Source of the DNA: CAWFKS01 sp963816435
GTDB taxonomy: Bacteria > Pseudomonadota > Alphaproteobacteria > Rhizobiales > Rhizobiaceae
Assembly (NCBI GenBank): GCA_963816435.1
Contig: CAWFKS010000016.1
Span: 192,155-256,154 of the forward strand
DNA: 64,000 nucleotides
Direction of reading: 5' to 3'
The position numbers and the translations under genes were made by a program. Within the stretch, counting starts at the first letter, position 1, and every line of letters begins with the position of its first letter. The notes below the pieces were generated by a model. It saw only the letters and a program-made list of their open reading frames with translations. It ran no database searches and had not been told where the DNA came from. Positions 63,969 through 64,000 of the stretch are shown here, one piece after another.

Positions 63969-64000
63969 GGGCGTGTAGCTCAGCGGGAGAGCACTACGTT
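63969..64000 (+). tRNA. tRNA-Val (probably GAC anticodon), 5' part, cut by the window edge
   Basis: GGGCGTG acceptor strand, TA, then GCTC-AGCGGGA-GAGC as the D arm and CACTACGTT entering the anticodon arm. The same D arm and CACTACGTTGACAT pattern are known for alphaproteobacterial tRNA-Val(GAC). The anticodon itself lies outside, so the isotype is inferred. Confidence 0.8.

Overview
The window is a chromosomal segment of a high-GC alphaproteobacterium, most likely order Rhizobiales (Hyphomicrobiales), near the Mesorhizobium/Phyllobacteriaceae/Brucella grouping. Grounds: a homospermidine synthase, an Omp10-type lipoprotein, a CpdR receiver protein, a ROSE-type RNA thermometer before a small heat-shock gene, a small RNA carrying the UUUCCUCCCU core remembered for the alpha-r8/MmgR family, and a rhizobial-style intergenic palindromic repeat. 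No prophage, integrase, insertion sequence, CRISPR array or rRNA was seen. One tRNA gene (Val-type) is cut by the right edge.

Layout. 1-2.6 kb: small membrane protein, a secreted low-complexity protein, and a DUF1007/NicO divalent-metal export pair. 2.7-10 kb: GIY-YIG protein, palindromic repeat, D-erythronate dehydrogenase, short-chain dehydrogenases, GNAT, aminotransferase, SLC13 permease. 10-17.3 kb: lipoprotein esterase, TRAP transporter dctPQM, molybdate ABC transporter modABC. 17.5-24.8 kb: DUF533, trhO, muramidase, eda, DUF882 peptidase, NtrC-type regulator. 25-31 kb: pepF, methyltransferase, an RHH/RelE-ParE toxin-antitoxin pair overlapping a DUF3445 gene, ilvD. 31-41 kb: a degenerate trypsin-like protein, homospermidine synthase, Omp10-like lipoprotein, PaaK-like ligase, 5'-nucleotidase/LysM, hemH, SPFH/NfeD pair. 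41-47.5 kb: cell-envelope genes kdsD, outer-membrane barrel, galU, MltB-like transglycosylase, DUF459 hydrolase. 47.5-53.8 kb: gltD and gltB. 54-58.4 kb: threonine aldolase and a bufferin-type RiPP operon (BufA1 precursor, MNIO maturase BufB, partner BufC, DoxX). 58-64 kb: hsp20 with thermometer, two intergenic sRNA loci, a lipase-like gene, hisN-like phosphatase, N-formylglutamate amidohydrolase, cpdR, an unknown lipoprotein and the tRNA.

The most interesting parts are the bufferin operon, whose precursor gene is preceded by a nested hairpin that masks its ribosome-binding site, and the 58.7-61.2 kb stretch with a thermometer and two structured RNAs. The trypsin-like protein at 31.1-32.2 kb has lost both the catalytic His and Ser.

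Sequence quality matters here. About twenty single-base indels break otherwise intact genes, and nearly all are one extra base that restores a full-length conserved protein when removed. They look like assembly errors rather than true pseudogenes. Such genes are given as one feature over their whole length, typed pseudogene because the sequence as written is broken; lengths called 'corrected' assume the indel is removed.
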